Shown: piece by piece, positions 8,081 to 16,519 of the stretch
Layout of the letters: each line of letters starts with the position of its first letter
Numbering within the stretch: the first letter of the stretch is position 1
Assembly (NCBI GenBank): GCA_040754815.1
Contig: JBFMBX010000008.1
Location: forward strand, 1-64,000
DNA from: Bellilinea sp040754815
Lineage (GTDB): Bacteria > Chloroflexota > Anaerolineae > Anaerolineales > Anaerolineaceae
Reading direction: 5' to 3'
Length of the DNA: 64,000 nt
Position numbers and translations under genes: made by a program
The notes under the pieces: generated by a model
What the model saw: only the letters and a program-made list of their open reading frames with translations
What the model was told of the DNA's origin: nothing
The model's database searches: none

Positions 8081-8446
8081 ATGGCTAAACTAAGTCGTTC
8101 TGAAGCGAGAATTCGCCGCCACCGCCGCGTGCGCAAGCATATCAGCGGTACGCCGGATCGTCCGCGGCTGGCAGTTTTCCGCAGCCTGGCCGAAACCTAT
8201 GCCCAGGTGATTGATGACGAAGCCGGGCATACTCTGGCAGCGGCTTCGACCATTGACCATGAATTACGCGGCAAACTGGAAGGCAAGACCAAAACCGAAC
8301 AGGCCCGTATGGTGGGTGAACTGGTTGCCAAACGCGCCAGAGAAAAAGGAATCACCCGTGTGGTTTTCGACCGCGGCGGTTTTCGATACATTGGCCGGGT
8401 TAAAGCACTGGCCGAAGCTGCCCGTGAGTCTGGCCTGGAGTTCTAG
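8081..8446 (+). CDS. rplR: 50S ribosomal protein L18
   Basis: 121 residues from ATG 8081, with AGGTGAG as binding site five bases upstream. A GTG at 8075 is an alternative. The protein has the basic N-terminus MAKLSRSEARIRRHRRVRKHISGTPDRPRLAVFRS and the C-terminal VVFDRGGFRYIGRVKALAEAARESGLEF. L18 binds 5S rRNA with L5 and L25. Confidence 0.96.
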   Translation: MAKLSRSEARIRRHRRVRKHISGTPDRPRLAVFRSLAETYAQVIDDEAGHTLAAASTIDHELRGKLEGKTKTEQARMVGELVAKRAREKGITRVVFDRGGFRYIGRVKALAEAARESGLEF

Positions 8447-8478
8447 GCTGAACAGGAAGCAATGAAAGAGGCCCGACT

Positions 8479-9009
8479 ATGGAAATGATGGAATACACAT
8501 CTTATGAACAGCAATACGACGAGCGGGTGATCGAGATTGCCCGCGTTGCCAAAGTGGTCAAAGGTGGCCGTCGGTTTCAATTCCGCGTTACGGTTGTAGC
8601 GGGAGATAACAATGGGAATGTTGGTCTTGGCGTTGGCAAAGCCAATGCTGTGCCGGATGCCATGCGCAAAGCCAGTGAACGGGCGCACAAAAACATGCGA
8701 CCCATACCCATGATCGGCACCACCATTCCGCATGAAGTGGTTGGTAAAACTGGCGGTGCAAAGGTTCTGCTCAAACCTGCCTCGCCCGGTACGGGTGTTA
8801 TTGCGGCGGGTGGTGTGCGTGCAGTGCTGGAAGCCGCTGGAATTCGTGATATTTTGACCAAATCAATGGGCAGTGCTAATGTCCTCAATGTGGTAAAGGC
8901 TACCTTTGATGCCTTGAGCCAGTTGAAGTCACCCAAAGAGGAAGCGGCAAAACGCGGTAAACCCGCTGAGGAATTGCTGCCTTTCTGGGAACGGAGGAAG
9001 AATGGCTGA
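8479..9009 (+). CDS. rpsE: 30S ribosomal protein S5
   Basis: A 176-residue protein. The double-stranded-RNA-binding-like N-terminal domain contains VVKGGRRFQFRVTVVAGDNNGNVGLGVGKA. The C-terminal domain contains GGVRAVLEAAGIRDILTKSMGSANVLNVVKAT. S5 affects decoding accuracy and mRNA unwinding. It overlaps rpmD by 8 bp. Confidence 0.98.
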   Translation: MEMMEYTSYEQQYDERVIEIARVAKVVKGGRRFQFRVTVVAGDNNGNVGLGVGKANAVPDAMRKASERAHKNMRPIPMIGTTIPHEVVGKTGGAKVLLKPASPGTGVIAAGGVRAVLEAAGIRDILTKSMGSANVLNVVKATFDALSQLKSPKEEAAKRGKPAEELLPFWERRKNG

Positions 9010-9211
9010 GAAGAAGCAATCCCCCAAGATGCTGCGCATCACATGGGTGAAAAGCGCAATCGGTTATTCGGAGCAGCACAAAGCAACCATTCGCGCGTTG
9101 GGTTTGCGCCGTTTGAATCAAACGGTCATCCATGAAGATACCCCAACTTTGCGGGGAATGCTGCGGAGAGTCAATCATCTTGTAAAAATCGAAGAGCAGG
9201 TAGAGCAATGA
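9002..9211 (+). CDS. rpmD: 50S ribosomal protein L30
   Basis: A 69-residue protein matching short bacterial L30: LRITWVKSAIGYSEQHKATIRALGLRRLNQTVIHEDTPTLRGMLRRVNHLVKIE. It starts within the rpsE end and overlaps rplO by 4 bp (ATGA). L30 is missing in some bacterial groups but is present here. Confidence 0.95.
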   Translation: MAEKKQSPKMLRITWVKSAIGYSEQHKATIRALGLRRLNQTVIHEDTPTLRGMLRRVNHLVKIEEQVEQ

Positions 9212-9663
9212 AACTGAATGATCTGAAGCCAAACGAAGGCGCTAGAAAAGACCGCAAACGCGTTGGGCGCGGTATTTCAGCCGGAAAAGGCAAAACCAGC
9301 GGCCGCGGAACAAAGGGTCAGGGCTCCCGCTCCGGTGAGGGCGGTCACCTGTACCGTCAGGGTGGTAACCTGCCGTTCTATCGCCGCTTGCCGTTCATGC
9401 GCGGTGAAGGTTTCACCCCGCCTGTGCAGGTGGAATTTAACGAGGTCAACCTCAGTCAGCTGGCGGCAAAATTTGAAGCCAATAGCGAAGTTACCCCGCA
9501 AACACTGGCGGAGAAAAATCTACTGCATAAGCCCGGTAACCCGGTTGTCATTCTTGGAAATGGCGAGCTGAAATTCCCGCTCAAAGTGCGGGCGCAGCGG
9601 GTGAGTAAAGGGGCAAAGGCCAAAATCGAAGCGGCTGGCGGTTCTGTGGAAATCATCGCCTGA
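9208..9663 (+). CDS. rplO: 50S ribosomal protein L15
   Basis: A 151-residue protein starting MKLNDLKPNEGARKDRKRVGRGISAGKGKTSGRG. The glycine- and arginine-rich N-terminal extension that threads into the 50S core fits L15, as does the C-terminal VSKGAKAKIEAAGGSVEII. It is the last spc-type ribosomal gene before secY. Confidence 0.97.
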   Translation: MKLNDLKPNEGARKDRKRVGRGISAGKGKTSGRGTKGQGSRSGEGGHLYRQGGNLPFYRRLPFMRGEGFTPPVQVEFNEVNLSQLAAKFEANSEVTPQTLAEKNLLHKPGNPVVILGNGELKFPLKVRAQRVSKGAKAKIEAAGGSVEIIA

Positions 9664-9689
9664 AAGGCTGAAGTGAAGGAGACCAACGC

Positions 9690-11042
9690 ATGAAGCGGTC
9701 AGCATGGCGGTATTTGTGGAAGTCAGAAGATATTCGCAAGAAACTTTTGATCACTTTGCTGCTGCTGGTACTTTACCGGCTGGCAGCCAACATTCCCGTT
9801 CCGGGAATTGACCGCGAAGTGATTCGGAGTATTGTCCAGGCTCCCGGTGCAGCAGGCACATTGTTCGGATTGCTGGATCTGCTTTCCGGTGGTACGATTT
9901 CACGGTTCTCCATTCTGGCAATGGGGGTTTATCCGTACATCACCGCACAGATCATTCTGCAACTGCTGGTGCCGATCATTCCGGCACTGGAGCGGAAGAT
10001 GAAGGAAAACCCCCGTGAAGGCCAGAAGTGGATGGAGAAGTGGACTATCATCCTGACTGTGCCGATGGCTTTGCTTTCAGCAATCGGGCAGATCAACATC
10101 TTTAACTCGCTGGCCGGCCAGACCGGTCAGACGGTGTTGAATTACACCTACGGCTTCACGGGGGCGTCCCTGTTACCCACGTTGACCACCATCATCAGTA
10201 TGATGGCCGGTACCATGCTGGGTATCTGGCTGGGGCAATTGATCTCCGAGTACGGTATTCCAAAACAAGGTTTATCCCTGATCATTTTCTCCGGCATCGT
10301 GGCGGGCATTCCCGCCAACCTGATCAGCCTGTGGAGTGACCGGCAAAATGCCTGGTGGCTTACGCTGCTCATTCTGCTGGTGCTGGTGCTGGTGATCTTT
10401 GCCATTGTTTTTGTGCAGCAAGGGCGGCGCAACGTGCCGGTGTTGTTCCCGGGACGGCGTGTGGGCAACCGCATGTCCATGCCGGTGCGCAGCAACCTGC
10501 CGTTGATGATCAACATGGCGGGCATGATCCCCTTGATTTTTGCCCAATCCATTTTGTTGTTCCCGGCAATTGTTGCCAGTTACTTTGTCAACTCTCAAAC
10601 ACCGTGGGTTGCCAGTCTGGCTACCAGTATCTACAACACTTTCAGTGGGCAGGGTGGCTGGTACGCCGTCATGTACTTCCTGATGGTTGTGGCGTTCACC
10701 TTCTTCTACACCGATGTGCTCTTTGCCCAGCAGAATTATGGTGAAACGCTCAAACGGCAGGGTGCCCAGATCCCGGGTGTTCTGCGCGGTCCGGCCACTC
10801 AGAAGTACCTGACCAAAGTACAGCGCCGCATCACCTTACCGGGGGCGTTTTTCCTCGGCTTCGTGGCTGTGCTTCCCTACATCATGCACGCTTTTCTGCC
10901 GGCTTCAGCACGGAATGCGGGTTTGTTCCTCATCTCGGCAGCCGGCTTGCTCATTGTGGTTGGCGTCGTGCGGGATACCTTTACCATCATTGAGACCGAG
11001 CTCAAACTGCACGGCTACGATGAGAACCTGATCAAAGGGTAA
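9690..11042 (+). CDS. secY: Protein translocase subunit SecY
   Basis: A 450-residue polytopic membrane protein with about ten hydrophobic segments. Family patterns include RLAANIPVPGID near residue 30, LSGGTISRFSILAMGVYPYITAQIILQLL (plug and TM2 area), and YTDVLFAQQNYGETLKRQGAQIPGVLRGPATQKYL in the last cytoplasmic loop, where SecA and the ribosome bind. SecY forms the protein-conducting channel. It is followed by adk after 6 bp, the common secY-adk-map order. Confidence 0.98.
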   Translation: MKRSAWRYLWKSEDIRKKLLITLLLLVLYRLAANIPVPGIDREVIRSIVQAPGAAGTLFGLLDLLSGGTISRFSILAMGVYPYITAQIILQLLVPIIPALERKMKENPREGQKWMEKWTIILTVPMALLSAIGQINIFNSLAGQTGQTVLNYTYGFTGASLLPTLTTIISMMAGTMLGIWLGQLISEYGIPKQGLSLIIFSGIVAGIPANLISLWSDRQNAWWLTLLILLVLVLVIFAIVFVQQGRRNVPVLFPGRRVGNRMSMPVRSNLPLMINMAGMIPLIFAQSILLFPAIVASYFVNSQTPWVASLATSIYNTFSGQGGWYAVMYFLMVVAFTFFYTDVLFAQQNYGETLKRQGAQIPGVLRGPATQKYLTKVQRRITLPGAFFLGFVAVLPYIMHAFLPASARNAGLFLISAAGLLIVVGVVRDTFTIIETELKLHGYDENLIKG

Positions 11043-11048
11043 AACGGC

Positions 11049-11696
11049 ATGAGGCGTTACATCGTACTTCTTGGCCCTCCGGGAGCAGGTAAAGGAACTC
11101 AGGCACAGGTTCTCGCCGAGAAAACCGGTCTTGCTCATATATCCTCCGGCGATATCTTCCGCGAGAATTTGAAAAACCAGACCGATCTGGGCAAGCTGGC
11201 GCAGGGGTACATGAACCGGGGTGAACTGGTGCCGGATGATGTGACCATAGCCATGATTCGCGAACGACTGAACCGCCCGGATTGTGCCAGCGGTGCAATT
11301 CTGGATGGTTTTCCACGCACACCGGCACAGGCCGAAGCACTAAGCCAGATGCTTTCCGAAATGAACGGAAAGGTCATCAGCGTACCTTACATCGCAGTTC
11401 CTGCAGAGGTGTTGATTGAACGTTTGAGCGGACGCTGGACTTGCCGCACGTGCGGGAAAGTGTATCACAGCATTTATAATCCGCCCAAACAGGCGGGTAA
11501 ATGCGATGATGACGGCGGCGAATTGTATCAGCGAGAGGATGATCAACCAGCCACAGTGGAAAAGCGGATTAAGGTCTATCTTGAACAGACTAGTCCACTG
11601 ATTGAACATTACCGTCAATCAGGTTTACTGGTTGAAATTGATGGAACTCAACCCATTGAAGAGGTAACCCGTCGGTTACTGGAAGTTGTAGGATAA
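11049..11696 (+). CDS. adk: Adenylate kinase with zinc-type lid
   Basis: A 215-residue enzyme that converts ATP + AMP to 2 ADP. The P-loop GPPGAGKGT is at residues 9-17, and DGFPRTPAQAEAL (residues 86 onwards) is the family signature. The LID domain is the long, metal-binding form: Cys132-x2-Cys135-x16-Cys152-x2-Asp155. Cys3Asp sites are known from gram-positive adenylate kinases and stabilise the lid. Confidence 0.97.
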   Translation: MRRYIVLLGPPGAGKGTQAQVLAEKTGLAHISSGDIFRENLKNQTDLGKLAQGYMNRGELVPDDVTIAMIRERLNRPDCASGAILDGFPRTPAQAEALSQMLSEMNGKVISVPYIAVPAEVLIERLSGRWTCRTCGKVYHSIYNPPKQAGKCDDDGGELYQREDDQPATVEKRIKVYLEQTSPLIEHYRQSGLLVEIDGTQPIEEVTRRLLEVVG

Positions 11697-11711
11697 AAGG
11701 GTAATCGTCGT

Positions 11712-12527
11712 ATGTCGTGGGAACGTCAAATTACGATTAAGTCACCTCAGGAACTGGAGATTATGCGCATAGCCGGACAAATCAATGCCGAGGCGTTGCA
11801 GGCGGCGCATGATGTTGCCCGTCCGGGGGTTACCACGGCAGACTTGAACGCGGCAGCAGAAGAGGTATTGAAGAAATACGGTGTTTATTCACCATTTCTC
11901 AATTATCCGGGGCCGTATCCATACCCTGCCAGTACCACCATCAGTGTTAATGAAGAACTGGTACACGGAATTCCCAGTCCGCGCCGCAAACTGCGCGAAG
12001 GGGATATCGTTTCGGTGGACTGCGGCACAGTATACGAGGGTTTTGTTGCCGATTCGGCAATTACCTTCCCGATTGGTGAAGTTTCTCCACAGGTGCAAAA
12101 GCTGCTGGAAGTGACCGAAACCGTTTTGTACATCGGCATTGAAAAACTGGTTGCCGGTAACCGGGTGGGTGATGTTTCGGCTGCAATTCAACAGTATGTT
12201 GAAAGCCATGGCTTCCATGTCACGCGGGAATACACCGGTCACGGCGTGGGACGCCAGATGCACGAAGGCCCTCAGGTGCCGAATTATGGCAGCCCGGGGC
12301 GAGGTATGTTATTGCGGGTGGGAATGACCATTGCGCTGGAACCAATGGTGCTGATCGGCTCGCCCGCTACTCGAGTGCTGGATGATCAATGGACAGTGGT
12401 TTCACGGAATGGGCTGCCGACGGCTCATTTTGAGCATACGGTGGCAATTACCGAAAACGGTCCACGCATCCTGACGCTCTTGCCAGATGGCAGCAAACCT
12501 GGACGGAATGGTCGAAATCGGGTATAA
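11712..12527 (+). CDS. map: Methionine aminopeptidase type I
   Basis: A 271-residue enzyme that removes the N-terminal methionine from nascent proteins. Metal ligands are in VDCGT and ADSAITF (two Asp), TGHGVGRQMHEGP (His), IALEPM (Glu) and FEHTVAI (Glu). It is about 15-20 residues longer than typical type I enzymes because of a basic C-terminal tail (PDGSKPGRNGRNRV). The TATAAT of the rpmJ promoter overlaps its stop codon. Confidence 0.96.
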   Translation: MSWERQITIKSPQELEIMRIAGQINAEALQAAHDVARPGVTTADLNAAAEEVLKKYGVYSPFLNYPGPYPYPASTTISVNEELVHGIPSPRRKLREGDIVSVDCGTVYEGFVADSAITFPIGEVSPQVQKLLEVTETVLYIGIEKLVAGNRVGDVSAAIQQYVESHGFHVTREYTGHGVGRQMHEGPQVPNYGSPGRGMLLRVGMTIALEPMVLIGSPATRVLDDQWTVVSRNGLPTAHFEHTVAITENGPRILTLLPDGSKPGRNGRNRV

Positions 12528-12528
12528 T
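12500..12528 (+). promoter_or_regulatory. Promoter for rpmJ-rpsM at the end of map
   Basis: TGGACG (12500-12505), 17 bp and a perfect TATAAT (12523-12528) that overlaps the map stop codon. The predicted start near 12535 is 45 nt before rpmJ. This would let the alpha-operon genes be transcribed independently of secY-adk-map. Confidence 0.55.
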
Positions 12529-12579
12529 TGAAACTTTGGCTGTTGAAGTTAAGTAAGGAATGATGAGGAGTAATCAATC

Positions 12580-12693
12580 ATGAAAGTTTCACCATCCATT
12601 CGCAAGCGATGCGCAAAGTGCAAGATTGTGCGGCGCAGCGGCAAGTTGTACGTCATTTGTGAAAACCCAAAGCACAAGCAGCGACAGGGGTAA
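12580..12693 (+). CDS. rpmJ: 50S ribosomal protein L36
   Basis: A 37-residue protein, MKVSPSIRKRCAKCKIVRRS and onward to KHKQRQG. The zinc ligands Cys11, Cys14, Cys27 and His32 are all present (the C+ form). GATGAGGAG is the binding site. In most bacteria infA lies just before it, but here map is its direct upstream neighbour, with only 52 bp between them and no room for IF-1. Confidence 0.97.
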   Translation: MKVSPSIRKRCAKCKIVRRSGKLYVICENPKHKQRQG

Positions 12694-12699
12694 TAAGGC

Positions 12700-13089
12700 A
12701 TGGCGAGAATCGAAGGTGTTGATCTACCACGCAACAAGCGAGTTGAAGTTGCACTGACCTATATTTATGGGATCGGCCCCACGCGGGCTCGCAAGATCCT
12801 GGCTGAGACAAAAGTCAATCCGGATACGCGGGTTAAAGACCTGACTGAAACGGATGTGAACCTTTTGCGCGATTACATTGCCCAAAATTACAAAGTGGAG
12901 GGCGATTTACGGCGCGAAGTTCAAATGAACATCAAGCGCCTGATTGAAATTGGGTGTTATCGTGGTTTGCGCCACCGCCGCAACCTGCCGGTTCGGGGTC
13001 AGCGCACGCGCACAAACGCCCGCACCCGAAAAGGCCCCAAGAAGACTGTGGCGGGACGTGGCCGCCGCCGTGGAGCAGCCAAGAAATAA
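12700..13089 (+). CDS. rpsM: 30S ribosomal protein S13
   Basis: A 129-residue protein with MARIEGVDLPRNKRVEVALTYIYGIGPTRARKIL at the N-terminus. The C-terminal tail RGLRHRRNLPVRGQRTRTNARTRKGPKKTVAG reaches the P-site tRNA in known ribosomes. It starts 6 bp after rpmJ. Confidence 0.98.
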   Translation: MARIEGVDLPRNKRVEVALTYIYGIGPTRARKILAETKVNPDTRVKDLTETDVNLLRDYIAQNYKVEGDLRREVQMNIKRLIEIGCYRGLRHRRNLPVRGQRTRTNARTRKGPKKTVAGRGRRRGAAKK

Positions 13090-13090
13090 T

Positions 13091-13162
13091 CCGGTCAAGG
13101 GGAGGGCTGATCTGGGGTACCTTCCCGCCCCCGCGGCTGTTCAGCCCGATCCCCCATACCGG
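13091..13162 (+). promoter_or_regulatory. Structured rpsM-rpsK intergenic element
   Basis: The 120-bp gap folds into one long nested helix. CCGGT (13091-13095) pairs with ACCGG (13158-13162), GGGG (about 13099-13102) with CCCC (about 13151-13154), and GGGCTGA (13104-13110) with TCAGCCC (13141-13147). It lies upstream of rpsK-rpsD-rpoA, so a ribosomal-protein target (for example for S4) is a reasonable inference, but no known family was recognised. It could also be a processing site. Confidence 0.45.
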
Positions 13163-13209
13163 TTATTACGCTGTACTCTGAAAGAAACTGAGGTTGATAG
13201 CGAGGTAAT

Positions 13210-13614
13210 ATGGCACAAAATGTAAGATCAGCGCGCCGGTCGAGCGCTCCCCGCAAGGTGAAGCGCACTCTGTCCTCAGCGCAGGTACATATTTATGCAT
13301 CGTTCAATAATACAATTGTGACGGTAACGGACCAGCAGGGTAATGCCGTTTGCTGGGCAAGCGCCGGTTCAGCGGGGTTCAAGGGTTCCCGCAAGAGCAC
13401 TCCCTTTGCTGCTCGTCTGGCTGCCGAACAGGCTTTGAAAGCCGCGCAGGCCATGGGCGTGCAGGAAGTGGATATCATCGTCAAGGGACCCGGGCCGGGT
13501 CGCGAATCGGCTATTCGGGCTGTGCAAGGGATGGGTATCAAGGTGCGCTCCATTGCGGACGTGACCCCGGTGCCGCATAATGGCTGCCGGCCCCCCAAGA
13601 AACGCCGCGTCTAA
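13210..13614 (+). CDS. rpsK: 30S ribosomal protein S11
   Basis: A 134-residue protein. VHIYASFNNTIVTVTDQQGNAVCWASAGSAGFKGSRKSTPFAA and the C-terminal TPVPHNGCRPPKKRRV are diagnostic. S11 forms the platform and touches the Shine-Dalgarno helix. The start follows GCGAGGTAAT. Confidence 0.98.
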   Translation: MAQNVRSARRSSAPRKVKRTLSSAQVHIYASFNNTIVTVTDQQGNAVCWASAGSAGFKGSRKSTPFAARLAAEQALKAAQAMGVQEVDIIVKGPGPGRESAIRAVQGMGIKVRSIADVTPVPHNGCRPPKKRRV

Positions 13615-13636
13615 TTTACATATAGAGAGGGAAGTT

Positions 13637-14281
13637 ATGGCGAGATATATTGGTCCGGTTTGTAAACTTTGCCGGCGAGAAGGTTTTAAAATGTTTTTGA
13701 AGGGTGAGCGCTGCTTCACCCCCAAGTGCGCCTTTGAACGGCGTGGTTTCGCCCCCGGTGAACATGGCCGTGCCAGCGCCGGTCGGGGAGGCAGTGAACG
13801 CATGTCGGACTATGCCCGGCAGTTGCGTGCCAAACAACAGGCCCGCCGCACTTACGGCATTCTGGAGCGTCAATTCCGCCGCTACTTTAATGTGGCCTTG
13901 AAAAAGCGTGGTTTGACCGGTTTGAATTTGTTGCAAACGCTGGAATTGCGGCTGGATAATGTGGTCTTCCGCATGGGCTTTGCCGAAAACCGCGCTCAGG
14001 CACGTCAGATGGTGAGCCACGGCCATTTTCTGGTCAACGGTCGCCGCACGGATGTGCCTTCCATGCTGCTGAAACCCGGTGATAAAATCGAAGTCCGTGA
14101 AGGTTCGCGGAGCAAACCATTTTTCAAAGAATTACCGGATTTTGCCGAAAAGCGCAATTGCGCCTTGTGGCTGGAGCGGGATTTGCGGAATTTAAGCGGG
14201 CGTGTGCTTCGTCTGCCCGAACGGGCCGAAATTGATGGCAACCTGAACGAGCAGTTGATTGTTGAGTACTACTCGAGGTAA
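13637..14281 (+). CDS. rpsD: 30S ribosomal protein S4, cysteine-containing form
   Basis: 214 residues from ATG 13637 (AGAGAGGGAAG upstream). A longer in-frame reading from 13580 overlaps rpsK and is not used. The N-terminus has Cys9, Cys12, Cys26 and Cys31 (MARYIGPVCKLCRREG, then GERCFTPKC), the zinc-type S4 arrangement. The S4 RNA-binding domain lies at about residues 105-165. S4 starts 30S assembly and often represses its own operon. Confidence 0.97.
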   Translation: MARYIGPVCKLCRREGFKMFLKGERCFTPKCAFERRGFAPGEHGRASAGRGGSERMSDYARQLRAKQQARRTYGILERQFRRYFNVALKKRGLTGLNLLQTLELRLDNVVFRMGFAENRAQARQMVSHGHFLVNGRRTDVPSMLLKPGDKIEVREGSRSKPFFKELPDFAEKRNCALWLERDLRNLSGRVLRLPERAEIDGNLNEQLIVEYYSR

Positions 14282-14336
14282 TAGGGTTGTCCAGTCTGGC
14301 TGAAATCATTTGCTGTGCATCGGAAAGGGGTGAACC

Positions 14337-15302
14337 TTGTCTGTACTAACCAATATGGTCAAACCGAAAATCGAGCGTGAAGCCGAGGCTCGAAATTATG
14401 GAAAGTTTATCATCAGCCCGCTGGAACGCGGTTACGGCGTCACCCTTGGCAATGCACTTCGGCGGGTACTGCTCTCATCACTTGAAGGAGCAGCGGTAAC
14501 ATCCATCCGGATTTCGGATGTTTTGCACGAGTTCAGCGATATTCCCGGCGTGCGGGAAGATGTGATTCAGGTTATGCTGCAAATCAAGCAGCTGCGGCTC
14601 GTGCTGCATGATGTGGAAAGTTCGCATCTGCATCTGGATGTTCGCGGGGCGGGTACTGTCACCGCGGCGGATATTCAGGTGCCGGCAGAGGTGGACATTG
14701 TCAATCCAGACCTGTACCTGTTCACTGTGGATGACAGCAAAGCGCGGCTGGAAATTGACATGACCGTTGAGCGCGGACGGGGTTATTCACCCGCCGGTGA
14801 CCGCAGCGGCCGCCTGCCGATTGGTGAGCTACCGGTAGATGCCATTTTCAGTCCGGTTCGAAGGGTAAACTTCAATGTGGCTTCTGCCCGGGTTGGTCAA
14901 AATACCAACTACGAACGGTTGATCCTTGAGATCTGGACGGATGGCACCATATCACCGGAAAATGCGCTGGGAACTGCCTCCAAGATTTTGATTGATCATC
15001 TTCGCCTGATTTCTGGAATCAGCGAGGAAATCTTTGCAGCAGTGCCAGAGCATGAGGTCAGCGGCAGCCGCCTGACCAGCGAAGCCGCCGAAACACCCAT
15101 CGAAAATCTCGACCTTTCGGTGCGGGTTTTCAACTCGCTCAAGCGGACGGGAATTACCACGGTGGGTGATGTGCTGGAACTGCTGGAAAAAGGCAGCGAG
15201 GCCGTCATGTCGATCCGTAACTTTGGTGAGAAAAGTCTGGATGAATTACGCCAGAAGATGCAGGAAAAAGGGTTCCTGCCAAAAGACAACGAGACGGAGT
15301 AA
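14337..15302 (+). CDS. rpoA: RNA polymerase alpha subunit
   Basis: A 321-residue protein with a TTG start at 14337 preceded by AAAGGGGTGA. An ATG at 14355 is possible but has no binding site. The N-terminal assembly domain contains ISPLERGYGVTLGNALRRVLLSSLEGAAVT. The C-terminal domain (about residues 250-315) contains NSLKRTGITTVGDVLELL and RNFGEKSLDEL, the part that binds UP elements and activators. It lies between rpsD and rplQ as usual. Confidence 0.97.
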   Translation: MSVLTNMVKPKIEREAEARNYGKFIISPLERGYGVTLGNALRRVLLSSLEGAAVTSIRISDVLHEFSDIPGVREDVIQVMLQIKQLRLVLHDVESSHLHLDVRGAGTVTAADIQVPAEVDIVNPDLYLFTVDDSKARLEIDMTVERGRGYSPAGDRSGRLPIGELPVDAIFSPVRRVNFNVASARVGQNTNYERLILEIWTDGTISPENALGTASKILIDHLRLISGISEEIFAAVPEHEVSGSRLTSEAAETPIENLDLSVRVFNSLKRTGITTVGDVLELLEKGSEAVMSIRNFGEKSLDELRQKMQEKGFLPKDNETE

Positions 15303-15308
15303 GGAATT

Positions 15309-15686
15309 ATGCGCCATAAAGTTGCTGGTTATAAACTGGGACGGTCAAAAGACCAGCGCAAGGGATTGCGCCGGACTTTGATCAAACAATTCTTTACTCA
15401 CGAACGGATGAAAACCACCCGCGCCAAAGCGCTGGCAATTCGCGGCGAAGCCGAACGAATGATTACCGTGGCACGCCGGAGCGCGAGCGGCAGTGATTTG
15501 GACAAAGTCAATGCCCGCCGTTTGGTTGCAGCGCGGTTGGGTGATCCGGTTGTGGTAAAGAAGTTATTTGATGAGATTGCGCCGCGTTATGCCAACCGCA
15601 ACGGTGGTTATACGCGGATGTTCAAGCTCGGACCGCGGCAGGGTGATGCTGCCGAGATGGTTCTGCTTGAACTGGTTGAGGATTAA
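15309..15686 (+). CDS. rplQ: 50S ribosomal protein L17
   Basis: A 125-residue protein beginning MRHKVAGYKLGRSKDQRKGLRRTLIKQFFTHERMKTTRAKA, ending in KLGPRQGDAAEMVLLELVED. L17 lies near the tunnel exit. AAGGAATT precedes the ATG, 6 bp after rpoA. Confidence 0.97.
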   Translation: MRHKVAGYKLGRSKDQRKGLRRTLIKQFFTHERMKTTRAKALAIRGEAERMITVARRSASGSDLDKVNARRLVAARLGDPVVVKKLFDEIAPRYANRNGGYTRMFKLGPRQGDAAEMVLLELVED

Positions 15687-15715
15687 GACCCCACCGGGCT
15701 TTTTTCCGGTTTGGG

Positions 15716-16519
15716 ATGGCACGTTACCAGATTATCATCGCCTACGACGGCACACACTTCCAGGGCTTTCAACGGCAGGGAAGCAGTCGCACGGTACAGG
15801 CAGAAGTTGAAGCGGCATTACGCTCGCTGGGCTGGCAGGGTGAAAGTATCCTGTATGCCGGCAGAACGGACAGCGGAGTCCATGCACGCGGGCAGGTGAT
15901 CGCCTTCGATATGGATTGGAGGCATACACCCCAGCAATTACTCAAAGCGCTGAACGCTTCACTTCCGGAAGATGTGGCAGCCAGCAGGGTGCAGATTGTG
16001 CGGGATGATTTTCATCCGCGCTACGATGCCCTTGCCCGCCAGTATCTTTACCGCTTGTACTGTCAAGAGGAGCGTGATCCCTTGCGCGAGCGTTTTCAGT
16101 GGCGGGTTTGGCCGCCAGTGCAAGGGGAACTTCTGCATCAGACTGCCGGCCTTCTGCCCGGTGAGCATGATTTTGCGGCGTTTGGTTCGCCCCTACGACC
16201 AGGGGGCAGCACCATTCGCACCGTTTACCGCGCGGAATGGCAGCAGACCGGTGAGCAGGAGTGGATCTTCCGCATCGCGGCCAATGCTTTTCTTTACCGG
16301 ATGGTGCGCCGACTGGTTTTTTTGCAAGTCCGGGTTGGGCAGCAAAAACTGTCATTACAGCAGTTTGAAAATGCCCTTAAAATCCCACAGCCCCTCATGC
16401 CCGGGCTGGCAAAACCAAACGGTCTGGTTCTGGAATGGGTGCAGTACGAGGAGAATGATTTGAAATCTGAAGGGTTGAATAAAACCTTATCTGTCAGTGG
16501 AGAAGAGGACTGTGGATAA
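15716..16519 (+). CDS. truA: tRNA pseudouridine(38-40) synthase
   Basis: A 267-residue enzyme that isomerises uridines 38-40 in the tRNA anticodon arm. The catalytic aspartate is Asp52 in AGRTDSGVHARGQV. Other motifs are YDGTHFQGFQRQ near the start and RIAANAFLYRMVRRLV near residue 190. It sits between rplQ and rplM, a common position, and its last 8 bp overlap rplM. Confidence 0.96.
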   Translation: MARYQIIIAYDGTHFQGFQRQGSSRTVQAEVEAALRSLGWQGESILYAGRTDSGVHARGQVIAFDMDWRHTPQQLLKALNASLPEDVAASRVQIVRDDFHPRYDALARQYLYRLYCQEERDPLRERFQWRVWPPVQGELLHQTAGLLPGEHDFAAFGSPLRPGGSTIRTVYRAEWQQTGEQEWIFRIAANAFLYRMVRRLVFLQVRVGQQKLSLQQFENALKIPQPLMPGLAKPNGLVLEWVQYEENDLKSEGLNKTLSVSGEEDCG

